Positions 1 through 6,609 of a stretch of 10,558 bases of DNA are shown in pieces. The position numbers were made by a program, and so were the translations under genes. Under the pieces are notes generated by a model. The model was not told the DNA's origin, did not search any database, and was given only the letters and a program-made list of their open reading frames with translations. This DNA is from Bacillota bacterium. GTDB lineage: Bacteria > Bacillota > Dethiobacteria > DTU022 > JAAZDU01. Location of the stretch: assembly GCA_012512665.1 (NCBI GenBank), contig JAAZDU010000157.1, positions 1 to 10,558 on the forward strand. The letters run 5' to 3'. Every line of letters begins with the position of its first letter. Position 1 is the stretch's first letter.

Positions 1-405
1 CAGCGCCATTGCTGTAAATAAGCCCATGCGCATGAGCTTTGACTTATGTTCTTCACTTTTACCGTCCATTTCTTCCACCGTATGTACTACATGGGGATTT
101 TCTGTTTCAGGTATTGTTTTGTCAATAACACCGATCAACAGTATGCCAAAGAAAAATCCTCCTGTTGCTGCCCATGCTCCGGTCGCGGGCCCAAGAGAAA
201 CCGCAAGGGATTCTTTGGCTTTCACAAGTATATCAACAAAAGAAACGTAAAGCATAACACCGGCTGAAAAGCCCAATGCTATAGAAAGGAGCTTGGGACT
301 TGTCCTTTTTGTCAGTAAGGCAAGTGTGCTGCCAATCCCGGTAGATAGGCCGGCAATTAATGTTAAGGAAAAAGCAAATATTACATTGGATAATTCTACA
401 TTCAT
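1..405 (-). CDS. zupT: ZIP-family metal (zinc) transporter, ZupT-like, N-terminal 135 residues
   Basis: The frame is open to the window edge, so only the 5' part of the gene is present. It starts at an ATG (405-403) preceded by AAAGGA (414-419 on the plus strand) with 8 nt spacing. Two hydrophobic segments come first (about residues 8-28, Gly/Ser/Thr-rich, and 39-60, ending SFVDIL), then a third at about 77-95. A polar loop at about 97-125 carries His105, His108 and His120 with several acidic residues, resembling the His-rich variable loop of ZIP transporters. The GLSTGIGS and ALGFSAGVML motifs are typical of ZupT, which moves Zn2+ and other divalent metals into the cytoplasm across the inner membrane. 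It lies 33 bp downstream of hrb on the same strand with no visible terminator between, so co-transcription is likely. Family assignment is firm; metal specificity is not visible. Confidence 0.85.
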   Translation of the reverse strand, partial: MNVELSNVIFAFSLTLIAGLSTGIGSTLALLTKRTSPKLLSIALGFSAGVMLYVSFVDILVKAKESLAVSLGPATGAWAATGGFFFGILLIGVIDKTIPETENPHVVHTVEEMDGKSEEHKSKLMRMGLFTAMAL

Positions 406-438
406 ATCATACGTCCTTTGCTAAAACATTGCAGTGCA

Positions 439-1128
439 TTAATTCTCTTTCTCAAACTTGTCTTTCCCGGCGCCGCATACGGGACACACCCAGTCATCAG
501 GCAAATCTTTAAAGGATGTGCCGGCAGGAATTTGGTTTTCCGGATCTCCCACTTCAGGATCATACACATATCCGCAAACAGAGCATACGTACCTGTCCAT
601 TTTACTTTCCTTTATTTTAAGATTTGGCTCAATGGAGACACTATGCTGAGGAGTGCTCCCTCTTTTAATCTGCTGATAGTAAGCATAGGTCATGGGAAGG
701 CCCTCTTTTATCACCTCTGCCTCGGTTAATTTACAAAGAAAGAGATCATGGGTCCAGGCGTCAATTTCATTAACAACCGCTGCCTCAAAATAAGCCAGGG
801 TTGACTCTGCAATATAGGGTAAGCCGCCATCGGTAAGTTTATAATTTACTCCTTCAAACTTATCAATCTCTCTGCCGGAGTTAAAACCAAACCTTCTGAT
901 AAGTGAAAGGGGGAAATCCTGACCAAGCACGGAGATTGCCAGACGCCTGCTGCTTTTAATAAATTCATTGGTTAAATTTTTTTTATTAATACTTACTAGT
1001 ATGGATGCCGGTTCGTTGGAAATTTGCATCACTGAGTTAGCTACCTGACCGTTAAAAGCATTTTCCTTCTTTGAGGTAATGATGTAAAGCCCATAACTTA
1101 TATTATATAGTGCCTCTGGATTCAACAA
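439..1128 (-). CDS. hrb: High-molecular-weight rubredoxin: flavin reductase domain fused to rubredoxin
   Basis: A 229-residue protein. Residues 1-~165 are a flavin reductase-like FMN-binding domain (start [17 protein letters not shown], then a [12 protein letters not shown] segment). Residues 177-229 are a complete rubredoxin with the iron ligands Cys182, Cys185, Cys215 and Cys218 in the two CxxC knuckles ([10 protein letters not shown] and [14 protein letters not shown]). The Moorella thermoacetica protein Hrb has this architecture and acts as an NADH:rubredoxin oxidoreductase that passes electrons to the flavodiiron NO/O2 reductase FprA, in the cytoplasm. A similar role in NO or oxygen detoxification is inferred here; no fprA lies in the window. 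The start is a TTG at 1128-1126, chosen because AAGGAGG (1136-1142) sits 7 nt upstream. zupT follows closely downstream. Confidence 0.9.
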   Translation of the reverse strand: MLNPEALYNISYGLYIITSKKENAFNGQVANSVMQISNEPASILVSINKKNLTNEFIKSSRRLAISVLGQDFPLSLIRRFGFNSGREIDKFEGVNYKLTDGGLPYIAESTLAYFEAAVVNEIDAWTHDLFLCKLTEAEVIKEGLPMTYAYYQQIKRGSTPQHSVSIEPNLKIKESKMDRYVCSVCGYVYDPEVGDPENQIPAGTSFKDLPDDWVCPVCGAGKDKFEKEN

Positions 1129-1206
1129 TAAAATACCTCCTTAAAAATATTTAAATAATTAAACCCTGTATTGAGCGACCGGAGTAAAATATATTAATGT
1201 CAATAA

Positions 1207-1233
1207 ACTATATCATCCAACAACAAATGTCAA
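1207..1233 (-). promoter_or_regulatory. Candidate promoter of hrb (-zupT)
   Basis: On the minus strand a perfect TTGACA (1233-1228) is followed after 15 nt by TATAGT (1212-1207), about 80 nt upstream of the hrb TTG start. The spacer is shorter than the usual 17 nt. A second TTGACA lies exactly 30 bp downstream (1203-1198) without a good -10. The surrounding DNA is AT-rich, so this is a tentative call. Confidence 0.4.
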
Positions 1234-1358
1234 GAAAATTTTCACCTCTTTTTAAATTTTAAAAGCAGGATTCCCAAAAGCTGCACACCAAAAAAGGCCG
1301 TCATCCAATCAGGTTAAAATTATTTGACAAAATATAATAAAAAAAGGATACTTAATTC

Positions 1359-1559
1359 ATGTTCACCTATCCTTTTACTTTCCCCAAAATCGGCGGGCGC
1401 CTGGTCAGGCGGCTGAACCGCTTTGTTGTTGAGGCAGATGTTGGCGGCCGGAAGGAAAAAGCATACCTGGCCAATCCCGGCCGTTTATGGGAGCTGCTTC
1501 TGCCAGCTCCTACAACGAGCTGCAAACAGCGACACCGGCATGGTTCTTATAGTCCATAG
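1359..1559 (+). pseudogene. sfsA: Truncated sfsA (5' fragment, ~50 codons)
   Basis: The first ~50 codons match the start of SfsA, the 'sugar fermentation stimulation' protein family (about 230 residues), including GRLVRRLNRFVVE and the conserved AYLANPGRLWELLLP. Resemblance stops at about 1508-1512. The frame then runs through unrelated sequence and ends at a TAG (1557-1559) inside the first CRISPR repeat. More than three quarters of the gene is missing, so it cannot make a functional SfsA. The ATG at 1359 has AAAAGGA (1342-1348) 10 nt upstream, so the remnant may still be translated. A short inverted repeat, CAGCTC/GAGCTG (1504-1509 and 1517-1522), sits at the breakpoint. The deletion or recombination that removed the rest left CRISPR sequence in its place. 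Confidence 0.8.
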
Positions 1560-1693
1560 AGGAATTTAAACGTAGCATAAAATACTTCAAGCAAGGCTCT
1601 TTCTCTAGTTCTTATAGTTTAAACCAAGAAAAGCTCTGCAGTACATCGGCATAGCCGGCAAAGCGTTCTTATAGTCCATAGAGGAATTTAAAC
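1543..1693 (+). CRISPR. CRISPR array relic: three repeats (middle one internally deleted), two spacers
   Basis: Identical 29-bp repeats lie at 1543-1571 and 1665-1693. Each begins GTTCTTATAG, has the core TCCATAGAGGAA, and ends TTTAAAC. Midway, 1608-1624 reads GTTCTTATAGTTTAAAC, which is exactly the same repeat lacking the 12-base core. The intervals, 1572-1607 (36 bp) and 1625-1664 (40 bp), are normal spacer lengths and unrelated to each other. The ATTTAAAC end resembles the 3' handle of type I-B and related clostridial repeats, so the array would read on the plus strand. No leader is evident because sfsA sequence lies upstream, and no cas gene is in the window. The array is a stranded, probably inactive remnant. 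Confidence 0.8.
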
Positions 1694-2097
1694 GGGTTGC
1701 AAGAGACTCTGTGACAGGTAAGAGTTACGAAGTGCCTGCAGATATGACTTATGAGCAATGGTATGATTTATATATTGTTAAGGAAACTGAGAAAGAAATT
1801 AATGAAAAAATTATCGGGTTAAAAACTAGCAATGGGATTGGAATTGAGAGTGTGTCAAAACACGCAATCGAGCAGAAAATCATGAGAAAGGTATTCATAG
1901 AAGATGTCATAGATGCATTGAATAATCCGCTAAAAATTGGTAAAGTAAAAATAGATGATCAAGGGAGGAAAAGCCAAAGGTTTGTCGGTTCAAAAGTTAC
2001 AGTTAATGTGAATCCGGATTCGGGGGTCATAGCAACATTATGGAGAACGGGAACAAGCACAAGAAGAAAATTTGGAGTGAACAAGAGTGCTAATTAA
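1694..2097 (+). pseudogene. 3' fragment of phage head-morphogenesis-type gene with C-terminal BECR-like nuclease domain
   Basis: Coding similarity begins immediately after the last CRISPR repeat, so the 5' portion is absent. A GTG at 1711 could open a 128-residue frame but has no ribosome site, and the same frame reads back across the repeat junction to a TAG at 1672. The first ~30 residues (GKSYEVPADMTYEQWYDLYI) look like the tail of SPP1 gp7-type minor head proteins. The rest has the layout of BECR-fold RNase/toxin domains (barnase/EndoU/colicin E5-D/RelE class) found at the ends of phage virion proteins: SKHAIEQKIMRKV, a central DALNNP, then QRFVGSKVTVNVNPDSG and ATLWRTGTS. The His and Arg/Lys of the first motif and the Thr/Arg of the last are plausible catalytic residues. 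Nuclease activity is inferred, with moderate confidence. It overlaps the next gene by 11 bp. Confidence 0.6.
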
Positions 2098-2308
2098 TTT
2101 AATTAACTTTAATGAGGCACAATTAAAAGTGCTAAAAAAACTTGGTTTTAATTACAATTCAAAACAAGCGTTGTCTGATGATAAATGCGTTGATTTAGAA
2201 GAAAAAGTTGGCGAGTACTATGTACTTCATTGTTTAAATGAAAATTACGAGCCGAACGAAGAGGGAAAGATTTGTGAAAGTATTTTAGATTTATTGGCTA
2301 ATTTTTGA
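2087..2308 (+). CDS. Small acidic protein, candidate immunity protein for the upstream nuclease domain
   Basis: 73 residues, rich in Asp/Glu, with a Glu-rich C-terminal half (NYEPNEEGKICESILDLL). It starts at GTG 2087, supported by GGAG (2074-2077) 9 nt upstream, inside the end of the nuclease-domain gene, so the two are translationally coupled. No transmembrane segment or signal peptide is visible. I do not recognise a named family. The overlap with a toxin-like domain, the small size and the acidic character are the usual signature of a toxin-antidote pair. The immunity role is inferred, not shown. A strong hairpin with a T-rich tail follows directly. An alternative is a small phage morphogenesis accessory protein. 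Confidence 0.6.
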   Translation: MLINLINFNEAQLKVLKKLGFNYNSKQALSDDKCVDLEEKVGEYYVLHCLNENYEPNEEGKICESILDLLANF

Positions 2309-2310
2309 GG

Positions 2311-2345
2311 CCACCTATCAAGAGTAATGATGGGTGGTATTTTTA
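2311..2345 (+). terminator. Rho-independent terminator after the toxin/immunity pair
   Basis: A 10-bp stem, CCACCTATCA (2311-2320) pairing with TGATGGGTGG (2328-2337) with one G-U pair, has a 7-nt loop and is followed by TATTTTTAT. It begins 2 nt after the stop of the small acidic gene. Confidence 0.75.
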
Positions 2346-2356
2346 TACCTGCAAAT

Positions 2357-2383
2357 AAGCATCTGAAAAATCGGATGCTTTTT
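2357..2383 (+). terminator. Second hairpin with T-run ahead of the scaffold gene
   Basis: AAGCATC (2357-2363) pairs with GATGCTT (2374-2380) over a 10-nt loop and runs into TTTTT. It lies about 95 nt before the scaffold ATG. A hairpin in the gap before the scaffold gene may serve as an attenuator or processing site rather than a full stop. Confidence 0.5.
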
Positions 2384-2478
2384 ATATTGCCGCCTTTTCG
2401 GTACTGTAGGCGAAAAAGAACAGGACATCACCGGACACGACCGGGTTAAAAAGTGAAGATGAAAGGAAGGTAATAGAG

Positions 2479-2943
2479 ATGAAAAAGGAACAACTTTTAG
2501 AGCTTGGTTTGACCGAGGAACAGGCAGAGCAAGTGCTCAATCTGCACAAGGATACACTAGCAGGGTTCATACCTAAAGCTAGGTTCGACGAGGTAAACGA
2601 CACCAAAAAAGACCTGGAAAAGCAAATCAAAGACCGGGATGAGCAACTAGAAGATCTCAAGAAGCAAGTCAAGGGTAACGAAGAGCTTGAGAAGAAAATT
2701 CAAGAGCTCCAAGAAGCCAACAAGGCCACCAAGGAACAGTATGAGGCCAAGATTAAGGAAATGACAGTCAATGCAGCAATTCAATCCAAGTTGACTGACG
2801 CAAAGTACCCTGACTTACTTCTGGCCAAGTTTGACAGTTCCAAGCTGTCCACTGCCAAGGACGGCACGGTGCTGGGCATTGATGCAAAAGGATATATAGC
2901 CGCACATCAGCGTGCCAGGCGCTGGCATGACATGATGGGGTAG
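2479..2943 (+). pseudogene. Phage scaffold protein (GP20 type), 3'-truncated and fused to unrelated sequence
   Basis: The ATG at 2479 is preceded by AAAGGAAGG. Residues 1-~30 (LGLTEEQAEQVLNLHKD, then FIPKARFDEVN) match the start of phage minor structural protein GP20, the capsid scaffold family. A long charged coiled coil follows (about residues 36-95, KDLEKQIKDRDEQLEDLKKQ repeats), then the conserved helix AAIQSKLTDAKYPDLLL. Similarity ends near residue 135 (TVLGID), where family members normally continue for another few tens of residues. Here about 19 unrelated residues (AKGYIAAHQRARRWHDMMG) run to a TAG. Scaffolds guide procapsid assembly in the infected cell. Without its C-terminal head-binding end and the rest of the head module this copy is almost certainly non-functional. 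Confidence 0.75.
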
Positions 2944-3089
2944 CGGCCATGAATTCAGCTATCAAAGCTGATGATATATACCTGATATTCTTGCTGTTTG
3001 GCGCAAAAAGCTGGACCTTGATATGGATGGGTATAATAGCTTGACTGATACTTCACCTGTTGATTCGGCCATTTTTCCCGGTGTTGGTG
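2944..3089. other. Non-coding scar between phage remnant and inositol operon
   Basis: No credible gene is visible. Plus-strand frame 2 has a short open stretch (including DILAVWRKKLDLDMDGYNSL) without a start or ribosome site. It runs into the 3' end of the opposing gene and may be a scrap of another broken gene. No terminator with a T-run for the minus-strand operon ending at 3090 could be identified. Confidence 0.5.
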
Positions 3090-4490
3090 CTATTTTATGT
3101 TTTTGTTGGTGCATAAAAGCTGTTTTCGGACTACAATCAGGCGGATTATAATTTGCAAATTGGTTAAGACTGCCAGCACTATTAAAGTGAGTGTCAACTG
3201 GTTGAGGAGCCCCCCTACCATGATGATAGCAATTCTTCCGTCCCGGTTGATAGGCAGGTAGCTAAACCGCCCCTCCAGTTCCGAGGGGATATATTCTTTA
3301 CCTGTTAGGTTGGTATATTTTTCCTTGGACAGCATAGAAAAGGGTGATGCGGTTAGGGCAAAAAACCCTGCCAGCAGAATTAAAAGGGGAGAGCTCGTTT
3401 CAGCTAAGAGGCTCCCTGCTACAATGCCTCCAATTAAGGCGGCATCGGCATAGCGGTCCAAAATCGAATCAAAATATGCTCCAAAAGGGCTTTCCTGAAA
3501 TTTTACCCGCGCAATTTCACCGTCTACACCGTCTAAAACAGAGGCTAGTTGGGCTATTAAACTTGCAGCTACGGGCTGTCCCAGAGCAAAAAGAAAAGCG
3601 CTGCCAAGGCACATAAAAAAACTTGCCACTGAAATTGCGTTGGGGCTAATGGGAAAATTAGAAAGATGGGAAGTTATAGCCAAAGATAGATGGCGGTTAA
3701 AATAGCGAGATACCATGCCATCTTTTTCCGGCACCAGTCTTTTTAAAAGCCTGCGCTTAGCCTGTTCCAGGTCGGTGCGGTTGTCTATATCTTGCCAGAA
3801 AAGATTTTTAAATTGAAAAGCCTTTAAATTATTGTTTGAAATGATAGGTTGTAGGGCGCTGCTTATGCTTCCGTTGCTATTTTCAATATTTTCTGTTAAT
3901 ATGTCAAATATATGGTAATGAAAATTAAAAAGGCCGGTATCGACACCGTTAAACTGCTTTAGCTCTTTCCCCAGGCCTGTAATATTTTCGCCTGTAATTA
4001 ACGCTTTGGTGGCTTCGTCGAGATCTAATTCTTTGGGAAAACTCGTTTCTACGGCAAGAAAATGGAGCTTTTGGGATTTCTCAGGAAGCGAGCTTTTGCC
4101 TACTCTTTCCTCAACATGTTTTAAAAAGTTGTGCAATAAGGCTGGTTCAAAAATATGGTCTCCCATCAACAGGAAAAACCTTTCTTCAGGCTCGATAAAC
4201 GGCCTGGCGGCTAAGAGGGAGTAGGCATTACCCATAGGCCATTGTTGATTGAAAGCATACCGTATTTTTACCCCCAGCCTTTTCCCATCACCTAAATAAT
4301 CTTTAATTTTTTCTCCCCTATAACCTGTAACAACTATAAAATCATTGATCCCTGCTCTTTTAGAAGCCCGGATAATCCTTTCAATAATAGGTATCCCTAA
4401 AAGGGGGAGGATAGGTTTGGGCAGGGAGGATGAGCCCAGGGTATTGCACATCCTGCTGCCCTCACCCGCTGCTATAATAACAGCTTTCAT
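3090..4490 (-). CDS. Bifunctional inositol-1-phosphate cytidylyltransferase / CDP-inositol:inositol-1-P transferase (DIPP synthase)
   Basis: 466 residues from the ATG at 4490, which is preferred to the in-frame upstream start at 4532 because the nucleotidyltransferase signature begins right at MKAVIIAAGEGSR. Residues 1-~240 are a sugar-nucleotidyltransferase domain: AAGEGSR (7-13), Lys25 in LPKP, GDH (110-112) and WQDID (232-236). Residues ~255-460 are a membrane CDP-alcohol phosphatidyltransferase domain with the complete signature DGxxARx8Gx3Dx3D (Asp323 to Asp345) and several hydrophobic helices. This fusion is the known IPCT/DIPPS of thermophiles such as Archaeoglobus. It makes CDP-inositol from CTP and inositol-1-phosphate, then joins it to a second inositol-1-phosphate to give di-myo-inositol-phosphate phosphate. 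The gene starts 2 nt after the inositol-phosphate synthase stop, with AGGGG as a weak ribosome site, so translational coupling is likely. An inositol phospholipid synthase is the main alternative. Confidence 0.85.
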   Translation of the reverse strand: MKAVIIAAGEGSRMCNTLGSSSLPKPILPLLGIPIIERIIRASKRAGINDFIVVTGYRGEKIKDYLGDGKRLGVKIRYAFNQQWPMGNAYSLLAARPFIEPEERFFLLMGDHIFEPALLHNFLKHVEERVGKSSLPEKSQKLHFLAVETSFPKELDLDEATKALITGENITGLGKELKQFNGVDTGLFNFHYHIFDILTENIENSNGSISSALQPIISNNNLKAFQFKNLFWQDIDNRTDLEQAKRRLLKRLVPEKDGMVSRYFNRHLSLAITSHLSNFPISPNAISVASFFMCLGSAFLFALGQPVAASLIAQLASVLDGVDGEIARVKFQESPFGAYFDSILDRYADAALIGGIVAGSLLAETSSPLLILLAGFFALTASPFSMLSKEKYTNLTGKEYIPSELEGRFSYLPINRDGRIAIIMVGGLLNQLTLTLIVLAVLTNLQIIIRLIVVRKQLLCTNKNIK

Positions 4491-4492
4491 TA

Positions 4493-5578
4493 TTATTGCC
4501 CCTTTTTCCCTGCTATAAATTCTTCCACGCAAAGTAAAGCCGTATTATCATTGTATTGCTCGGGCGGCGACTTCATAGTAAAGGAAGAGATGGAAGTAAG
4601 TGCTCCACCTATGCCTCTATCTTTGGCTAGCTTAAGGCAGCGAATAGCGTCAATAATTGAACCAGCGCTATTGGGTGAGTCTTCCACAGAAAGCTTCAGC
4701 TCAAATGTAATGGGTACCTCGCCAAAACCAAGACCCTCCATGTAAATGTAGCAAATTTTATTGTCTTTTAACCAGGGTACATAGTCGCTGGGGCCGATGT
4801 GTATTTTATCAGCTGGAAGAGGTGTTTCTAGCTGAGACTGAACGGAATTAGTCTTAGATTTTTTCTTGGAATCCAACCGTTCTTTGTTCAGCATATTTAA
4901 AAAGTCTGTATTTCCACCAAAGTTAAGCTGGTATGTTTTGATAAGTTTTATTCCCCGTTTTTCAAACAAGTCTGTTAAAACGCGGTGAACAATGGTGGCT
5001 CCTAATTGGCTTTTAATATCATCGCCGACGGCTGGAATATTTTTTTCTTTAAACTTTTTTGCCCACTGCGGGTCAGAGACAATAAATGTAGGCATAGCAT
5101 TGATAAAGCCAACATTGGCTTCTAAGCAAGCCTCTGCATAATAACGGGCAGCTTGCTCACTTCCGACAGGGACATAATTGATCAGCATATCAGCGCCGCT
5201 TTCTTTCAGTACCTCCACTACATTGCAGGGTTTTTCTTCAGCTATGGAAAAACTGTAATCATCGTCATGTTCTTTTACATGTTCGGAAACGCCGTCCAGC
5301 ACAGGTCCCATTTGTACTACTACCGGAAAATCAGGCATATTTTTGTAAAATATAGTAGTGCAGTTAGGTTTACAGGTAAGAGCTTCTTTTAATTTTTTAC
5401 CTACTTTGCGGCGGTCAATATCAAAAGCAGCTACAATTTCAATATCTTCAGCCCTATACCCGCCAATTTCTTTGTGCAGTAAACCATAGGCATCCGGGTG
5501 TTCCCTGTAAAACCCTATACCTTGGACAAGGGAACTAGCACAATTACCTACCCCTGCCAGTGCAACTTTAATGCTCAT
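4493..5578 (-). CDS. ino1: Inositol-3-phosphate synthase (actinobacterial/archaeal type)
   Basis: 361 residues, about the usual length for the short prokaryotic form. It converts glucose-6-phosphate to 1L-myo-inositol-1(3)-phosphate using NAD+ in the cytoplasm. Visible signatures are the N-terminal Rossmann motif GVGNCASSLVQG (9-20), NYVPVGSE (134-141), VGDDIKSQLGAT (184-195), NFGGNTDFLNM (219-229), the SKKKSKTNSVQSQL segment (237-250) and SPNSAG (301-306). The ATG at 5578 has a strong AAGGAGGAG upstream. A TATAAT at 5616-5611 (minus strand) is a possible -10, but no convincing -35 lies at the right distance, only a T-rich tract overlapping the upstream terminator. It is the first gene of the two-gene operon and supplies inositol phosphate to the downstream fused enzyme. 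Confidence 0.93.
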   Translation of the reverse strand: MSIKVALAGVGNCASSLVQGIGFYREHPDAYGLLHKEIGGYRAEDIEIVAAFDIDRRKVGKKLKEALTCKPNCTTIFYKNMPDFPVVVQMGPVLDGVSEHVKEHDDDYSFSIAEEKPCNVVEVLKESGADMLINYVPVGSEQAARYYAEACLEANVGFINAMPTFIVSDPQWAKKFKEKNIPAVGDDIKSQLGATIVHRVLTDLFEKRGIKLIKTYQLNFGGNTDFLNMLNKERLDSKKKSKTNSVQSQLETPLPADKIHIGPSDYVPWLKDNKICYIYMEGLGFGEVPITFELKLSVEDSPNSAGSIIDAIRCLKLAKDRGIGGALTSISSFTMKSPPEQYNDNTALLCVEEFIAGKKGQ

Positions 5579-5633
5579 CTCATTATCTCCTCCTTTTTAG
5601 GTTTTGAATTATTATAAGAGCATTTAGGACAAC

Positions 5634-5655
5634 AAAAAAACCCTGTTAGGGGGTT
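5634..5655 (-). terminator. Intrinsic terminator of the PHP phosphatase gene
   Basis: Read on the minus strand, AACCC (5655-5651) and GGGTT (5643-5639) enclose a 7-nt loop and run straight into a T tract (about 5640-5634). It lies about 55 nt beyond the PHP gene stop and separates that gene from ino1 transcriptionally. Confidence 0.65.
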
Positions 5656-5712
5656 ATTCTTAAGGCTTAGAGCATTGCCGCAATGATGACATTATTTGGT
5701 TAATAATTTCAT

Positions 5713-6513
5713 TTAAGGTTGCAAAGACATTAGGCTAGGTTTCCTTTTTTTATAGCAGCTAATTTTATGGAAACCAGCTTGCTTAGCTACAGCGATGCCT
5801 TTTTCCTGATATGTAGCTAGCTCCTCGAGATGGTGGGCGTCAGAACCTATGGTGATATATTTACCCCCACAACTTTTAAAAAGCTTAACTATTTCAGCGC
5901 ATGGAAAAGTATCATTTAGACCGTGTTTAAAACTCGATGTATTAATTTCTAAAGCCAAGTTTTTATTAGCAGCTTTAGCCAAAATATTTTTGATCGTATT
6001 CGTATTTAAATGTAGCTCCATTTGGTATGTTTCGCCTGTAGAGCGGCGAAAAACATCGAAGTGGCCTATGATGTCACAGAGACCGCTTTTAATTAACTTT
6101 TCCATTATTTTTAAGTAGTCTTCTACAAAATCTTTAATATTTTCTTTCTCGATCTTACTCTTAATAACTGATCTTCCCTCAACATAATGGACAGCGCCTA
6201 TGATGAGATCTAGCTTGTCCCATTTTGCTATCTTGTTTTTTATTTTATCCTCCAGATAAGGGTGGTAATCTATCTCAAGTCCAGCCTTAATCTCAACTTT
6301 GCTCTCGAAAAGTTGCCTACAACGCTCAATTTCTTTTATATATGAAACGTAATCAAAATCCTGAAAATTTTTGTCTCCCTCATAAAAGGTTAAATGTTCA
6401 GTTATGGAAATTTCTTTTAGGCCAATTTGGCTCGCATAATGACAATAGTCTGCCACTGTAGCTGTGCTGTCATTAGAAAACTGTGCGTGCAGGTGATAGT
6501 CTGGAATAAACAT
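5713..6513 (-). CDS. PHP-family phosphatase, HisJ/histidinol-phosphatase-like
   Basis: 266 residues, typical of HisJ-type PHP (polymerase and histidinol phosphatase) metalloenzymes, which hydrolyse phosphomonoesters with a trinuclear metal site in the cytoplasm. Metal-ligand motifs are present in order: DYHLH (His7, His9), ITEH (His40), GLEIDY (Glu80), GAVHY (His109), GHFDV (His151) and GSDAHH (Asp225, His227). The active site appears complete. Sequence alone cannot distinguish histidinol phosphate from another substrate. No his gene is nearby. The neighbours are the inositol operon and heat-shock genes, which suggests an inositol-containing phosphate ester as an alternative substrate (inference). 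The ATG at 6513 has only a weak ribosome site. Transcription is controlled by a promoter overlapped by a CIRCE operator, which points to heat induction. Confidence 0.85.
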   Translation of the reverse strand: MFIPDYHLHAQFSNDSTATVADYCHYASQIGLKEISITEHLTFYEGDKNFQDFDYVSYIKEIERCRQLFESKVEIKAGLEIDYHPYLEDKIKNKIAKWDKLDLIIGAVHYVEGRSVIKSKIEKENIKDFVEDYLKIMEKLIKSGLCDIIGHFDVFRRSTGETYQMELHLNTNTIKNILAKAANKNLALEINTSSFKHGLNDTFPCAEIVKLFKSCGGKYITIGSDAHHLEELATYQEKGIAVAKQAGFHKISCYKKRKPSLMSLQP

Positions 6514-6540
6514 TAGCTACCAACTTTATGTTATGTAATA

Positions 6541-6573
6541 TTGTTAGCACTACTTGTTAATGAGTGCTAACAA
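6541..6573. promoter_or_regulatory. CIRCE element (HrcA operator)
   Basis: 6544-6570 reads TTAGCACTA-N9-GAGTGCTAA. The CIRCE consensus is TTAGCACTC-N9-GAGTGCTAA, so there is a single mismatch. The arms extend outward to an 11-bp perfect inverted repeat, TTGTTAGCACT (6541-6551) and AGTGCTAACAA (6563-6573). It lies just downstream of the PHP gene's -10, the classic CIRCE position around the transcription start. HrcA repression, relieved by heat, is the known function of this element. Confidence 0.92.
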
Positions 6574-6580
6574 CACTTCC

Positions 6581-6609
6581 ATTATACCAAGTTACGCAAT
6601 AAAAAGCAA
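6581..6609 (-). promoter_or_regulatory. Promoter of the PHP phosphatase gene
   Basis: On the minus strand TTGCTT (6609-6604), a 17-nt spacer, and a perfect TATAAT (6586-6581). The predicted start of transcription falls at the edge of the CIRCE arms, so HrcA binding would block it. Confidence 0.75.

Noticed and set aside
1324..1352. TTGACA with GATACT 17 nt downstream, as the sfsA promoter
   Set aside because: The proposed -10 overlaps the ribosome site and lies only 7 nt from the ATG, leaving no room for a normal leader. The TATAAT at 1333-1338 is only 3 nt from the TTGACA.
1359..1693. An active CRISPR-Cas system
   Set aside because: No cas gene, no leader, only three repeats of which one is internally deleted.
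1711..2097. A complete 128-residue gene starting at GTG 1711
   Set aside because: No ribosome site precedes the GTG, and protein similarity appears to continue upstream to the CRISPR repeat edge, so this is a 5'-truncated fragment.
2949..3030. A 26-residue hydrophobic ORF (frame 3) as a holin-like gene
   Set aside because: Far too short for a holin, no ribosome site, and located in a deletion scar.
4488..4532. Upstream start at 4532 for the fused cytidylyltransferase/transferase
   Set aside because: It would add 14 residues before the nucleotidyltransferase signature and overlap the ino1 end; the ATG at 4490 places the signature at the N-terminus, as is normal for the family.
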